Numbered from the stretch's first letter, positions 1 to 10,617 are shown. The stretch is 64,000 nt of DNA from Corallincola holothuriorum (GCF_003336225.1 NZ_QPID01000011.1:119344-183343); one strand, 5' to 3'. A program made the numbers and translations. The notes: a model not told the origin generated them from the letters alone.

Positions 1-163
1 TGGGCGCAACACGCCCCTCAATGTTTCGTCCTAGTTCGGTCAATGACAAGCTGTCGCCATCAAGCAACGATTGTGTGGCAACTATCAGGGAACTCAGGCG
101 TTTTTTGTGAATTTGCGGACACTGTTGTGCAAGCATTTGGTGTAGGATTTGAACTTCGCGCAT
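1..163 (-). CDS. IS10-like transposase, N-terminal fragment (cut by window edge)
   Basis: The first 54 codons of a transposase are visible, starting at ATG 161-163 with a GGAGG ribosome-binding site about 8 bases upstream. The peptide starts MREVQILHQMLAQQCPQIH and continues through KKRLSSL and SLTELGRN. It matches the N-terminus of IS10 transposase position by position, including the ILH, CP-H-KRL-SL and LTELGRN signatures. The DDE catalytic residues would lie beyond the window. The gene runs off the left edge, so whether it is complete cannot be judged. The IS10-type terminus at 263-282 supports the call independently. Confidence 0.8.
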   Translation of the reverse strand, partial: MREVQILHQMLAQQCPQIHKKRLSSLIVATQSLLDGDSLSLTELGRNIEGRVAP

Positions 164-282
164 CCCGACTGCCTCCGTGCAGGGTGAGATAGGATTTGTT
201 TTTGGCGAAATTAATTAGATCAAACCACGGGGTGCGCGTCTACTTTTATGAATTTCCTAGGGATTATGAGGGGATTCGCTAG
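1..282 (-). mobile_element. IS10-like insertion sequence (IS4 family), 5' end only
   Basis: The window opens inside an insertion sequence read on the minus strand. Its outer end is placed at 282: read on the minus strand, the terminus starts CTAGCGAATCCCCTCATAAT, which closely resembles the remembered IS10 outside end (CTGAGAGATCCCCTCATAAT). About 120 bp inside this end lies the transposase start codon, a layout like IS10. The 9 bp beyond the end (ATTGCGGCG, 283-291) would be the target duplication if the element is intact; the other end is outside the window. The element sits directly against an integron-type core site, so it probably inserted into or beside a cassette array. Confidence 0.75.
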
Positions 283-283
283 A

Positions 284-298
284 TTGCGGCGTTAATTT
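284..298 (+). other. Integron core-site-like sequence (remnant attC/attI R' box)
   Basis: The stretch TTGCGGCGTTAATTT carries GGCGTTAAT, one mismatch from the attC R' core GTTRRRY, in the orientation expected just upstream of a cassette gene. It lies immediately outside the IS10-like terminus. The rest of the site would have been displaced or replaced by the insertion. It is meaningful mainly because further attC-like sites follow each of the next three genes. Confidence 0.4.
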
Positions 299-319
299 TC
301 CAAAGACTAAATCTGATAC

Positions 320-1063
320 ATGAGTTTGGGTATTTCAAAATTCAAACTAAAGGAATGTTTTGTGAGAGAACTAGTAAAAAAAGCATACACTTACATTTAC
401 AAATTAAAGCTAAATCACCAGTTAAATCAGATGAAAAGAATGACCAATGAAGTTGATAAGCTAACTTTGGATGAAGCACCTAAGTTACCTTACAATCAAG
501 CTCTTATGGATGATTTAATCGAATATCTAGACTCTGAAGAAGTAGTTGGTGTTGAGTTTGTTTATGACTATGCAGAATTCGAGTGGCTTGTAGATGATCT
601 GGCAGATTTCTTCAATGTGGAAATAGTGAAAACTAAGGAAAATCAGTATTTGGTATCAGGGGAAGTTATTGATCCGCCGGTAACAGGAACTTTCTGTGAT
701 TCGCAGATATTTACTGCGTCGGTATATAACAGTATTCCTGATAGTAAAAAGAGTGAAGTTTATTGTGATTCTTCTGGAAGGTTTCTCCTTCTTATTTCAG
801 ATGAAAGGTATCAACTTTTAAAGAATAAATATGGCGATTTATTGGGTTTTAAAAGTGAACAAAACTTACTTCCAAATTTATCAAAGTGGAAACCTGGTAT
901 GTGCGCTTATTCTGGAATAAATTATCCTTATTCAGGTGGTCATACAGATATGATTAGTTTTGTCGCTGAATATATAGAACACCTTAAGTTAGTTTATAGG
1001 CAACACCCTGATTTAGATCTTATTCTTGAAGAAGCTGCTTCTAAGTTAAGCTTGATAAAATAG
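320..1063 (+). CDS. Hypothetical cassette-borne protein, 247 aa
   Basis: I do not recognise this protein. It is acidic overall, with a basic N-terminal ~40 residues, and has no obvious signal peptide or membrane segment. The central part has alternating acidic and aromatic residues (VYDYAEFEWLVDDLADFF, around residues 80-100), as in many small immunity-like or regulatory proteins, but no catalytic motif is evident. It is clearly richer in A+T than the chromosomal genes downstream, consistent with recent transfer. The start is uncertain: ATG 320 has no good ribosome-binding site, and in-frame ATGs at 431 and 440 would give a protein about 37-40 residues shorter. It is followed by an attC-like site at 1153-1256, so it reads as the first gene of an integron cassette series. 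Confidence 0.6.
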   Translation: MSLGISKFKLKECFVRELVKKAYTYIYKLKLNHQLNQMKRMTNEVDKLTLDEAPKLPYNQALMDDLIEYLDSEEVVGVEFVYDYAEFEWLVDDLADFFNVEIVKTKENQYLVSGEVIDPPVTGTFCDSQIFTASVYNSIPDSKKSEVYCDSSGRFLLLISDERYQLLKNKYGDLLGFKSEQNLLPNLSKWKPGMCAYSGINYPYSGGHTDMISFVAEYIEHLKLVYRQHPDLDLILEEAASKLSLIK

Positions 1064-1152
1064 GAATATCCACTATAGAGTTGTTTTTATATGGGGATTC
1101 TTTGATGCCTGTTTTACTGTCTCAGACTAATGAGTGCGTTAGCCACAGCCCA

Positions 1153-1256
1153 AATTAACAAGGCCCGGCAACATCAAGCCCGCAAAAAAACATCCGCTTC
1201 GCTGCGGGCGGGCTTTAGACTCGCTATCGCTCGCCGTTGCGAGCAACGTTAAGTGC
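1153..1256 (+). other. attC-like recombination site 1
   Basis: This site runs from an R''-like box (AATTAAC, one mismatch from RYYYAAC, near 1153) to a perfect R' core GTTAAGT (1249-1255). Between them is a perfect 8-bp inverted pair, AAGCCCGC / GCGGGCTT, around a short unpaired spacer, giving the extended hairpin expected of a folded attC bottom strand. Length (~100 bp) is in the normal attC range. The next gene starts 5 bases after the core, as is usual for cassettes. The L boxes match only partly, so the call is moderate. Confidence 0.5.
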
Positions 1257-1260
1257 ACTA

Positions 1261-1593
1261 ATGAATATGGAACTAGACAACGAAACGTGGCTAATTGAGT
1301 TTGGTGATGATGTAATCGAAAAGAAAGCCGAACTCGGAATTGAGGCTCTGACTGACTACGAAAAAGTAGTGTACTGTTTCTGGGTAATTGATTACTCGAT
1401 TAGAAACTTAGGCACACTAGATGCGATCGAAGATATCTATCCTGAAGCTATATCTGAGTTTGAGGCTTTAGCTGGTAAGAATCATTGGTCGTCAAAGTTC
1501 AACATCAAGGAAGTTAGCAGCAGTGAGGAAGCGTACTACCGTAATTTTGAGGTTTTTTGCAGTGAATTACGTTCAGTTCAAACTTGCATTTAA
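1261..1593 (+). CDS. Hypothetical cassette-borne protein, 110 aa
   Basis: This is a small acidic protein of unknown function starting MNMELDNETWLIEFGDDV. An upstream in-frame TTG at 1237 would place the start inside the attC-like site, so ATG 1261 (or ATG 1267) just downstream of the core is preferred. No signal peptide, membrane segment or catalytic motif is visible. The helical, acidic-aromatic composition resembles many short proteins in mobile arrays, including immunity-type proteins, but that is only a resemblance. It ends 10 bases into the next attC-like site, the compact packing typical of integron cassettes. Confidence 0.6.
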   Translation: MNMELDNETWLIEFGDDVIEKKAELGIEALTDYEKVVYCFWVIDYSIRNLGTLDAIEDIYPEAISEFEALAGKNHWSSKFNIKEVSSSEEAYYRNFEVFCSELRSVQTCI

Positions 1594-1677
1594 TAAGTCA
1601 AAGCACGCGGACCTGGCATAGTTGTCACCTTTTCTATAAAAAAGCCGCTAACTTGCTCCCTGTTTTAGGCGTTATGC
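1583..1677 (+). other. attC-like recombination site 2 (VCR-like)
   Basis: The site starts GCATTTAATAAGTC (R'' with one substitution from ATTTAAC) and ends TTTTAGGCGTTATGC, the classic GGCGTTATGC core of Vibrio-type attC sites. Length is ~95 bp. It overlaps the stop codon of the upstream gene and ends just before the start of the next, so it spans the whole intergenic space. This is the most typical core in the array. Confidence 0.6.
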
Positions 1678-1682
1678 GTATC

Positions 1683-2195
1683 ATGAATTTTAAGTACTTT
1701 AGAGATCCTGACAATTTTGCTTTTAAAACAGACGAGCCAATGAAGTGTTCCGTTTGTGGCATGCTTGGTGTCTGGTTTGATGCTGGTGGATTTTGCGGTA
1801 TCGACGAAATCGAATGCATCTGTGATGATTGCTTGGCCGCGGGAAAGCTCAAAGCGCTTGAGATCGAGGCTAATGAAGCTTTTGGTGGCAGTGCTGAAGA
1901 GAACGACGAAATTATCTTTGCTACGCCCGCGCTTCCAACATGGCAAGACCGTGTTTGGCCTTATGTGGATGGAAGCTTTTGTGTATTCGAACGAATAGCG
2001 TCAAAGCAGGACTTTGATAGTAAAGAAGAGTTTAAAAGGGCCTTCTCTAATAAAGTCGCTGAACAATCTGATTTGGAGTGGTTGTGGCAAACCCTTCCCG
2101 AAAAAACGGTTGAGAACTATCAGCAAGGCGGTGATGTCACAGTTTACTTGTTCTCAAATAATGGCGCTAAGTACTGTACCTGGGATGCCAACTAA
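1683..2195 (+). CDS. CbrC/UPF0167-like protein, 170 aa
   Basis: The protein starts MNFKYFRDPDNFAF and has a CxxC pair (KCSVCG), a second Cys pair (CICDDC), then DEIIFATPALPTWQDRVW and FCVFE. These correspond to the conserved order in CbrC (UPF0167): N-terminal FKY, CxxC, CPWC-like, EIVFRTPGY-SWQ-W, FCAF. E. coli CbrC is linked to colicin E2 tolerance, but the biochemical role of the family is unknown. The Cys pairs could bind zinc. ATG 1683 is chosen because the alternative ATG 1674 lies within the attC core. In-frame codons further upstream run through the attC-like site and are unlikely to be translated. It lies in a cassette, with an attC-like site on each side. Confidence 0.7.
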   Translation: MNFKYFRDPDNFAFKTDEPMKCSVCGMLGVWFDAGGFCGIDEIECICDDCLAAGKLKALEIEANEAFGGSAEENDEIIFATPALPTWQDRVWPYVDGSFCVFERIASKQDFDSKEEFKRAFSNKVAEQSDLEWLWQTLPEKTVENYQQGGDVTVYLFSNNGAKYCTWDAN

Positions 2196-2200
2196 TTACT

Positions 2201-2285
2201 CATAACAAACAAATTAGCCAAAACACTCGTCGCTCCGCTCCGTAGCTTAGCCTGCTCAAGCTGCCCATGGTTGGGGCATTATATT
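2201..2285 (+). other. attC-like recombination site 3
   Basis: The site begins CATAACAAACAAATTAGCC and ends GGGGCATTATAT, a degenerate form of GGGGCGTTATAT. The internal ACTCGTCGCTCCGCTC stretch resembles the loop sequences seen in Vibrio and Shewanella attC sites. It follows the CbrC-like gene by 5 bases. The core has lost the invariant GTT, so it may no longer recombine. Confidence 0.5.
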
Positions 2286-2356
2286 TTTAAAAATCAGGGC
2301 GTCAGTTTTCGTAGGAACATAGCTTGTGGAAAACAAAGTGGTCACGAGCTATGAAA

Positions 2357-2435
2357 ATTTAACAAACGCATCAAGTCGCTCGTAGGCTCATTTGGGCAAC
2401 AAAACTACACGGCATTTTGGTTTTGTGCTGTTTAT
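2357..2435 (+). other. attC-like remnant 4 and short non-coding stretch
   Basis: ATTTAACAAACGCATCAAG (from 2358) contains a perfect R'' box (ATTTAAC) and the AACAAACGC start typical of VCR-type sites. The right side ends near GCTGTTTATTGG, with a poor R' box. An inverted pair CAAAAC / GTTTTG lies in the middle. The 70 bases between this site and site 3 have no gene, so this may be the remains of an empty or decayed cassette. Confidence 0.4.
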
Positions 2436-2494
2436 TGGCCGAATAGCAGAAATTCTTGTTTAGACGGGCTGGTAGGCTTCAGCTTATGCTGTGC

Positions 2495-3505
2495 TTAGTC
2501 GAAGTAATCGTATGGAGCTTTTAGTTTCCAAATGACGGCCTTAGTCACGCCGGAATCGTCGACGATCTCTCCCGCAATCACATTATTTTCATTAATAGCG
2601 TAAGCAGCACCTTCATTGTCATTGGTTGGTAGTAGATGCATCACTTTAGATGCGAAATTTAGATAAAACGGCAGACGGAGAGCATCAGCATTATCAGCTT
2701 CACCTATGATGCGTTGCTGATCATTGATGTCATGCGCGATACTACTCGCGCCGCCCAGCGTGCCTAAACGTACCGCTCCGGTAGAGGTAAATAGTGCTGC
2801 AATTTTGTGTACGGGACCGGGTGGTTCGCTGTGGATCCAACCCACTACATCTCCGGTGTCATTAAGCCCAAGCGCTTCACTCCACGAAAGATCATGCTGA
2901 GGGAGGTGTGTCAGTATCTCATTTTCCCAGATAAACGCTCGAGTAGCGGATTGGTCTTGCCCCACAACAGTACCTGATTGATTTATCGCATTGGCTGCTC
3001 GTGGCAAGAAGTGAGTAACTAAAGGGGTGGGTTCTAGGTTGTTTTTCCAAATAACAGCGGTTGTCATAACTGAACCGATTATCCAGTTATCGTTATTAAT
3101 TGCTGTGGCTTCCCCAAACGCCTCATCAGCAAGCTCGTCGTAAAGATCGATGATATAACCGTTACGCCAAACGACAGGATGATAATTACCATTTGAGTCC
3201 TGACTTCTCCCAACGACAGCACCTCTGTCATTGATGCCAAGTGCAGCACTGTTGAGGCCACCATCTAATGGCCCCAAATCAATCATGGTATTGTCGCGAT
3301 AAAGGAAGCCATGAATAGATCCAGACTCGGTGTCTGCAATACCAACCACTTCGTTATTCACATTGATGTCACGGGCTGAACTGAAGCTCCCGCCGGGTAG
3401 CGTGCCAAGCTCAATGACTTCATAATGTCCAGCGCACCCTGCGGCAAACATCAAACATAGTAGCAGCGGCAGATACCAAGACAGTTCCCTCTGAGGGATT
3501 ATCAT
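2495..3505 (-). CDS. HAF-repeat lipoprotein, 336 aa
   Basis: The N-terminus is a lipoprotein signal (hydrophobic LPLLLCLMF then AAGC; Cys24 as lipidated residue), followed by about six repeats of the HAF type: a short hydrophobic strand, G-T-L-G/P-G-G, S-x-A, then IN-x-x-G-x-VVG. Examples are LGTLPGGSFSSARDINVNN and LGTLGGASSIAHDIND. HAF repeats occur in secreted proteins of unknown function and probably form a beta-propeller-like fold. The gene stands alone, pointing back toward the cassette array. ATG 3505 gives the signal peptide directly. Localisation to the outer membrane is inferred from the lipobox. Confidence 0.75.
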   Translation of the reverse strand: MIIPQRELSWYLPLLLCLMFAAGCAGHYEVIELGTLPGGSFSSARDINVNNEVVGIADTESGSIHGFLYRDNTMIDLGPLDGGLNSAALGINDRGAVVGRSQDSNGNYHPVVWRNGYIIDLYDELADEAFGEATAINNDNWIIGSVMTTAVIWKNNLEPTPLVTHFLPRAANAINQSGTVVGQDQSATRAFIWENEILTHLPQHDLSWSEALGLNDTGDVVGWIHSEPPGPVHKIAALFTSTGAVRLGTLGGASSIAHDINDQQRIIGEADNADALRLPFYLNFASKVMHLLPTNDNEGAAYAINENNVIAGEIVDDSGVTKAVIWKLKAPYDYFD

Positions 3506-3864
3506 CGTTGACTCTCAAGTTAAGTGACAAAGAACAAACGTATAAATGTAAGGTAGCAGTTTTCTATTTAGTGTGCTTTTGAGGGCGCGGCTGGTGACTC
3601 CGGTCATTGTTCAGCACTTTTGTTATTTCTCGTCCAGCTTAGCCGACCACTACAAGCGTTCTGCTTCAGATAGAGTAAAAAACCGTAATCTAGGTCGCTG
3701 CTCTATCTAAACAAGTAAGCCACAACGTCTGCGACTCAGCTGAACAAAAAGCGGATCCCGCTCAAAAGCTGCATACGTCTAGTTATTGTCATATCTAGAT
3801 TGCAACCATGCGCCATGTTCTATACTCGTAAAAATAAAAAAATGATTACAAGGATTTGATCGGT
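3506..3864. other. Intergenic region between HAF lipoprotein and chemoreceptor
   Basis: About 360 bases between divergent genes with no coding sequence that I can support. It must contain both promoters, but no convincing -35/-10 pair stands out. An AAGGA at 3850-3854 is the ribosome-binding site of the chemoreceptor. Confidence 0.5.
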
Positions 3865-5472
3865 ATGAAGAACTTTTCCATTGCCAGCAAGATTTATCTG
3901 ACGATTTCCGCGGTGGGAGTCGTGCTGTTAATAATCACGCTAGCATTCAGTTATCATCACGAAAGTGATTTGGTAGCGGAACTCGCCGAACAGCAGGTTC
4001 TTGCAACGAGTGACGCCTACTTTGAATCAATCAACACACTGATGTTAGCGGGTGCGATGGATAAGCGGCATATTCTAAAAGACAAAATGATCACGCAACC
4101 TAATATACGTGAATTACGCTTAATGCGCGGCGTATCTGTCAGCCAACTGTATGGTATCGGTATTCCAGATCAACAACCACAAGATGAACTCGATCAGGCA
4201 GCGCTCGCAGGCTCAAACGTTAACCTAAGACACGTATTAAATGACGAACTCGTACAAACACTAATTACGCCCATCGTGATGAAAAAAAATCATGACGGTA
4301 TTAATTGTCTCAGTTGTCACGTGACCAGCAAAGAGGGAGACATCGCCGGTGCCGTCCGAATATCATATTCATTAGAGCAAGCGCACAACAAAATCGTTCA
4401 GGCTATGTGGCATCAAGGCGGGCTACTAACACTGGTATTCATCGCAGGCAGTTTGATGTTGATTTTGGTCTTCCGTAGCTTTGTTGCCAAACCGCTCGCC
4501 AGCCTGAGTCAACGACTACGTAGTGCCTGTTCCAATGCCGATCTATCAGAAAATTTTGCCACAGATAAAACAGATGAAGTGGGTGAACTTAGCAACGCAA
4601 TAGACACCCTAGTAACTCACTTCAAATCAAACCTGCACCAGCTAATCGCCAACAGCCATCGCCTGAACGAAACGGCAGCTCAAGTCGCCAGCCTGGCAGA
4701 GTCAACCGAGACTTCCGTCATTGAGTTGAAAACAGGCACTGACTCCGTTGCCACGTCCATGACGCAGATGGAAGCATCAGCACGCGAAGTGAAACAGAAT
4801 GCCGAGTATACCGCCGAGCGTTCAGCTTCAGCCAGCCAACAAGCGCGATCAGGTTCCGAAGACGCTAGCCGAGTAACGCAAGATATTCACGCTTTAGTTA
4901 CCTCCGTCGACAAAGCATCAAATAGCTTGAGTGAATTGGATGCGCGTAGCCAAAAAGTAGCAACGGTCGTTGATGTCATTTCAGCAATTGCAGAGCAAAC
5001 CAACTTGCTGGCGTTAAACGCTGCCATTGAGGCGGCAAGAGCGGGCGAACAAGGTCGTGGCTTTGCTGTTGTTGCCGATGAAGTGAGGTCTCTTGCTAAT
5101 CGCACCCACGAGTCCACCGTAGAGATTAAACAGATCATCGACGAACTGCGTCAACAATCGCAAGTAGCGGTTTCGACAATGCACTCTGCAAATGATGCTG
5201 CGGAACGCTCAGCAAACGCCGTTGATCAATTAGCTACTCTACTAGAAACCATTTCCGGACATAGCCAAGAGATAACCGACCTCAATGCTCAAATGGCCAC
5301 TGCATCCCATGAGCAAAGCACCGCCGTCGAAGAAACCAACCGACATATCAGCGCCATACGAGAGATTGCCGAAACATCAGCACAGCAAGTGCATGAAGAC
5401 GAAGAGATCAGTGAGAAAATGCTGGCTCTCGCGCAGCAGATGGAGCAATCAGTCAACAAATATAAGATATGA
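3865..5472 (+). CDS. Methyl-accepting chemotaxis protein with periplasmic c-type haem motif, 535 aa
   Basis: This is a transmembrane chemoreceptor. TM1 spans roughly residues 8-28, a periplasmic domain ~29-184 follows, TM2 is ~185-204, then a HAMP domain (~205-260) and a long coiled-coil signalling domain. The highly conserved tip is present ([20 protein letters not shown] and [15 protein letters not shown]). The sensor domain contains CLSCH (Cys148, Cys151, His152), a CxxCH covalent haem-attachment motif, just before TM2. Haem-bearing chemoreceptors are known in Geobacter and related bacteria and are thought to sense redox state, oxygen or small gaseous ligands. AAGGA at 3850-3854 fixes the start at ATG 3865 rather than the in-frame TTG 3856. 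No chemotaxis genes lie nearby, so it would feed the cell's main array. Confidence 0.9.
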   Translation: MKNFSIASKIYLTISAVGVVLLIITLAFSYHHESDLVAELAEQQVLATSDAYFESINTLMLAGAMDKRHILKDKMITQPNIRELRLMRGVSVSQLYGIGIPDQQPQDELDQAALAGSNVNLRHVLNDELVQTLITPIVMKKNHDGINCLSCHVTSKEGDIAGAVRISYSLEQAHNKIVQAMWHQGGLLTLVFIAGSLMLILVFRSFVAKPLASLSQRLRSACSNADLSENFATDKTDEVGELSNAIDTLVTHFKSNLHQLIANSHRLNETAAQVASLAESTETSVIELKTGTDSVATSMTQMEASAREVKQNAEYTAERSASASQQARSGSEDASRVTQDIHALVTSVDKASNSLSELDARSQKVATVVDVISAIAEQTNLLALNAAIEAARAGEQGRGFAVVADEVRSLANRTHESTVEIKQIIDELRQQSQVAVSTMHSANDAAERSANAVDQLATLLETISGHSQEITDLNAQMATASHEQSTAVEETNRHISAIREIAETSAQQVHEDEEISEKMLALAQQMEQSVNKYKI

Positions 5473-5570
5473 GCGAGTAGACATTAACTACTTGGCGGAC
5501 TCAGAGTGGACTCAGAGGAGCATCCATCCGATATCATCGCTACCTGATTCTGGCTTTGTGCTGTTTGCTG

Positions 5571-5594
5571 CGCCTCTGAAGGGTTTCAGAGGCG
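5571..5594 (+). terminator. Hairpin between convergent genes
   Basis: Perfect 10-bp arms CGCCTCTGAA and TTCAGAGGCG around a four-base loop lie 100 bases after the chemoreceptor stop and 80 bases before the convergent beta-helix gene. There is no run of T on either side, so it is a weak candidate for a terminator and might instead stabilise the transcript end. Confidence 0.4.
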
Positions 5595-5673
5595 TATGTT
5601 TAGAGTGGAGGAGTGCGTGTCCCGAGCGTTTCGAACTACCCTCTCAAGAATCGCAGCATAACTGAGCAAGGCG

Positions 5674-8337
<2,664 letters not shown>

Positions 8338-8795
8338 AACAGACTCTCATGATTGTTAATGGTATGTTAATTTGACCAAGATATAGCATTTTTTTGTCAG
8401 TATCAATTTCAGTTAAAACAATAGTTTATAAGCGTGAACTGTTTAATTTTTGGCTGACACTTCTACTTGTCAGAACTGACTTCAAGGTAAATGGAACTTA
8501 ATAGGGTTGAGTTGTGAACGCGTTGGGACGTGGCGTTCTGACTTCGAACTCGTTACCGCAGGCGATAATTCTATCTTTGCTGAAATGGAAGTTTGTCAGC
8601 GATCTGTTGACTCTCCACTCTGATATTGCGTCAAATAATTGACTATCTAGTGTCAAAAAGTTAATGTCTATCTGTTTAAGTTAATTAAAACATTAAGTTA
8701 GCGTTTGGTGTTGTAAGCGGTAGGGCATGACTTCATTGAGCTTTGGCACGCCGAATAGCTAAATCACAATAACAAACAGAGAGTACCCATAGATT
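8338..8795. other. Divergent intergenic region between beta-helix and cellulase genes
   Basis: A 458-base gap with no coding sequence. A plausible promoter for the cellulase is TTGACT (8639-8644), 17 bases, TAATGT (8662-8667). An inverted repeat CTGACA (8454-8459) / TGTCAG (8468-8473), 14 bases centre to centre, lies nearer the beta-helix gene and could be an operator. The gap is A+T-rich, as expected for two divergent promoters. Both calls are by eye. Confidence 0.3.
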
Positions 8796-10436
8796 ATGAG
8801 AGTCATGAAGAACTTGAATTCTGTTTATGTTGCGTGCAAAAGCGTTTTGCTTATTAGTGCACTGGCAGCTTCATTTGCCCATGCTGTAGAGCCGTTAACC
8901 GTCAGTGGAAACCAGGTTTTAGCCGGTGGCGAGAAAAAAAGCTTTGCCGGCATGAGCTTGTTTTGGAGTAACAATGGCTGGGGCGGAGAAAAGTTTTACG
9001 ACGCCGAGTCGGTGGCGAAAATTAAGAGTGATATGAACGCCAACCTAGTGCGGGCGGCAATGGGCGTTGATGAGAACGGCGGTTACTTTGATGACCCTGC
9101 AGGAAATGAAGCCAAGGTCCGACGGGTTGTCGAGGCGGCCATCGACAATGATATGTATGTGATCATCGACTGGCACTCCCACCATGCCCACGAGCATGAT
9201 TGGAGCAAAGCGAAAGATTTCTTCTCGCGTATGGCGAAAGATTATGGTCATTACGATCACGTGATCTACGAGATCTATAATGAGCCACTGCAGATCCCTT
9301 GGTCAGACATTAAGCCATACTCTGAGGCGGTTATTTCAGCTATTCGAGCGGAAGATCCGGATAACTTGATTGTGGTAGGCACACCGCAATGGTCGCAAAA
9401 GGTAGATGAGGCTTCGCTGGATCCTATCGATGGCACTAACATCGCTTATACACTGCACTTTTATGCAGCCACTCACCGTGAATACCTTCGTTCAGCGGCC
9501 AAAACCGCCCTTGATAACGGCATTGCGTTGTTTGCAACGGAGTGGGGTGCGGTCAGTGCCAATGGTGATGGTGCGGTTGATCACAGCAGTACAGATGCAT
9601 GGATGGCCTTCCTGCAAGAGCACAATATCAGCCATGCAAACTGGGCATACAATGACAAGTATGAAGGGGCATCAGCACTGACTCCGTCGGGTGCTTACAC
9701 TGAGTCTGGTGAGAAGGTGCGTGACATCATCAAAGGTTGGCCGACCGCAGACGGCAGTGATGGTGGCGATGATGGCGATACCGATCCATCGACATGTGAA
9801 GCGATGGCGGTGCCGGGCAAAATTCAGGCAGAAGACTATTGCTCTATGGTTGGGATTAAAACCCAAGCGACGGCTGATAGTGGTGGCGGTGAGAACGTCG
9901 GCTGGATTGAAACCAGCGATAGCATGACGTATCGCGTTAACGTTGCCGATACCGGTCGCTACAAGGTGTCTTACCGAGTGGCTGCCAAGGATCGTCACAC
10001 TGGTTTGCAGTTACAGTCTGTTGACGGTGATGTTTACGCTACCTTAGATATTTCGCCGACGGGCGCCTGGCAGAGCTGGAAAACCATCAGTCATCAGGTT
10101 GAATTGAATAAAGGTAAGCAAGATCTGGTGATAGAAGCGACTGGTCGAGGCTGGAACTTGAACTGGTTTGAAGTCGAGAAAGCTACAAATGACGATGATG
10201 GCGGCGATACCGGAGGAGATACTGGCGGTGATACCGGTGATACTGCGGGCCAGTGCCAGGATGTCTCTGTCTACCCAAACTGGATCCGTAAGGATTGGTC
10301 TGGTGGTCAGCCAACGCACCAAAATAAGGGTGACCAGATGGTACACAGCGGCAAATTGTACTTAGCAAAATGGTATACCAACTCGGTGCCGGGTAGCGAC
10401 CACTCCTGGAGTTTTGTCGCTAATTGCAGCGACTAA
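8796..10436 (+). CDS. Endoglucanase: GH5 catalytic domain, CBM6 and CBM5/12, 546 aa
   Basis: Secreted cellulase hydrolysing beta-1,4-glucan. Signal peptide 1-30 (cleavage after AHA). The GH5 domain (~31-315) carries the acid/base Glu163 in YNEP and the nucleophile Glu249 in ATEWG, with the conserved IDWHSHH and TLHFYA strands. This is the subfamily of cold-adapted marine Cel5 enzymes. A Gly/Asp-rich linker (~316-331) leads to a CBM6 domain (~334-462, KIQAEDY to NWFEVEK). A second GGDTGG linker leads to a C-terminal CBM5/12 chitin/cellulose-binding domain (~486-546, with YPNW, AKWYT, HSWSFV). ATG 8796 or ATG 8805 could be the start; neither has a strong ribosome-binding site. A terminator follows at 10472. 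Confidence 0.93.
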   Translation: MRVMKNLNSVYVACKSVLLISALAASFAHAVEPLTVSGNQVLAGGEKKSFAGMSLFWSNNGWGGEKFYDAESVAKIKSDMNANLVRAAMGVDENGGYFDDPAGNEAKVRRVVEAAIDNDMYVIIDWHSHHAHEHDWSKAKDFFSRMAKDYGHYDHVIYEIYNEPLQIPWSDIKPYSEAVISAIRAEDPDNLIVVGTPQWSQKVDEASLDPIDGTNIAYTLHFYAATHREYLRSAAKTALDNGIALFATEWGAVSANGDGAVDHSSTDAWMAFLQEHNISHANWAYNDKYEGASALTPSGAYTESGEKVRDIIKGWPTADGSDGGDDGDTDPSTCEAMAVPGKIQAEDYCSMVGIKTQATADSGGGENVGWIETSDSMTYRVNVADTGRYKVSYRVAAKDRHTGLQLQSVDGDVYATLDISPTGAWQSWKTISHQVELNKGKQDLVIEATGRGWNLNWFEVEKATNDDDGGDTGGDTGGDTGDTAGQCQDVSVYPNWIRKDWSGGQPTHQNKGDQMVHSGKLYLAKWYTNSVPGSDHSWSFVANCSD

Positions 10437-10471
10437 GTCGAACACCGAATCGTTAACCATAAACCTCAAGA

Positions 10472-10499
10472 GGCCTCCAGATACTGGGGGCTTTTTTTT
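10472..10499 (+). terminator. Rho-independent terminator of the cellulase gene
   Basis: GCCTCCAG, loop ATA, CTGGGGGC (one G-U pair) followed by eight T. It lies 36 bases after the stop codon. Confidence 0.85.
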
Positions 10500-10596
10500 A
10501 GAGCGCTAAATGGTTTGTCTACTGTTGGTCACTTTCTCAGACGTTCTTCTCGAACGGCACTGCTTGCTATATTGATAGGCTAAGTTCAAACATTAA

Positions 10597-10617
10597 TTAT
10601 CAACATTTTGTTGATAA
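10597..10617. promoter_or_regulatory. Palindromic operator candidate upstream of the bicupin gene
   Basis: Perfect 9-bp arms TTATCAACA and TGTTGATAA around TTT, in an A+T-rich region about 100 bases before the bicupin start. The symmetry and spacing fit a dimeric repressor site. No regulator gene is adjacent, so the protein that binds it is unknown. Confidence 0.35.

Noticed and set aside
208..298. A complete attC site across AAATTAATTAG to GGCGTTAAT
   Set aside because: The left half lies inside the IS10-like element, so only the right core can be of integron origin.
1634..1998. Several frames on both strands across the CbrC-like gene
   Set aside because: They conflict with the conserved CbrC-type frame and show no known motif.
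5610..5660. tRNA-like TTCGAA stretch after the chemoreceptor gene
   Set aside because: No cloverleaf can be drawn and no acceptor stem or CCA matches.
5285..5665. Plus-strand frame overlapping the chemoreceptor end
   Set aside because: It lies in another frame of a well-supported gene and has no homology or ribosome-binding site.
8750..8775. Sigma-54-like TGGCAC upstream of the cellulase gene
   Set aside because: TGGCACG is present but the second half (TTGCW) is missing at the right spacing.
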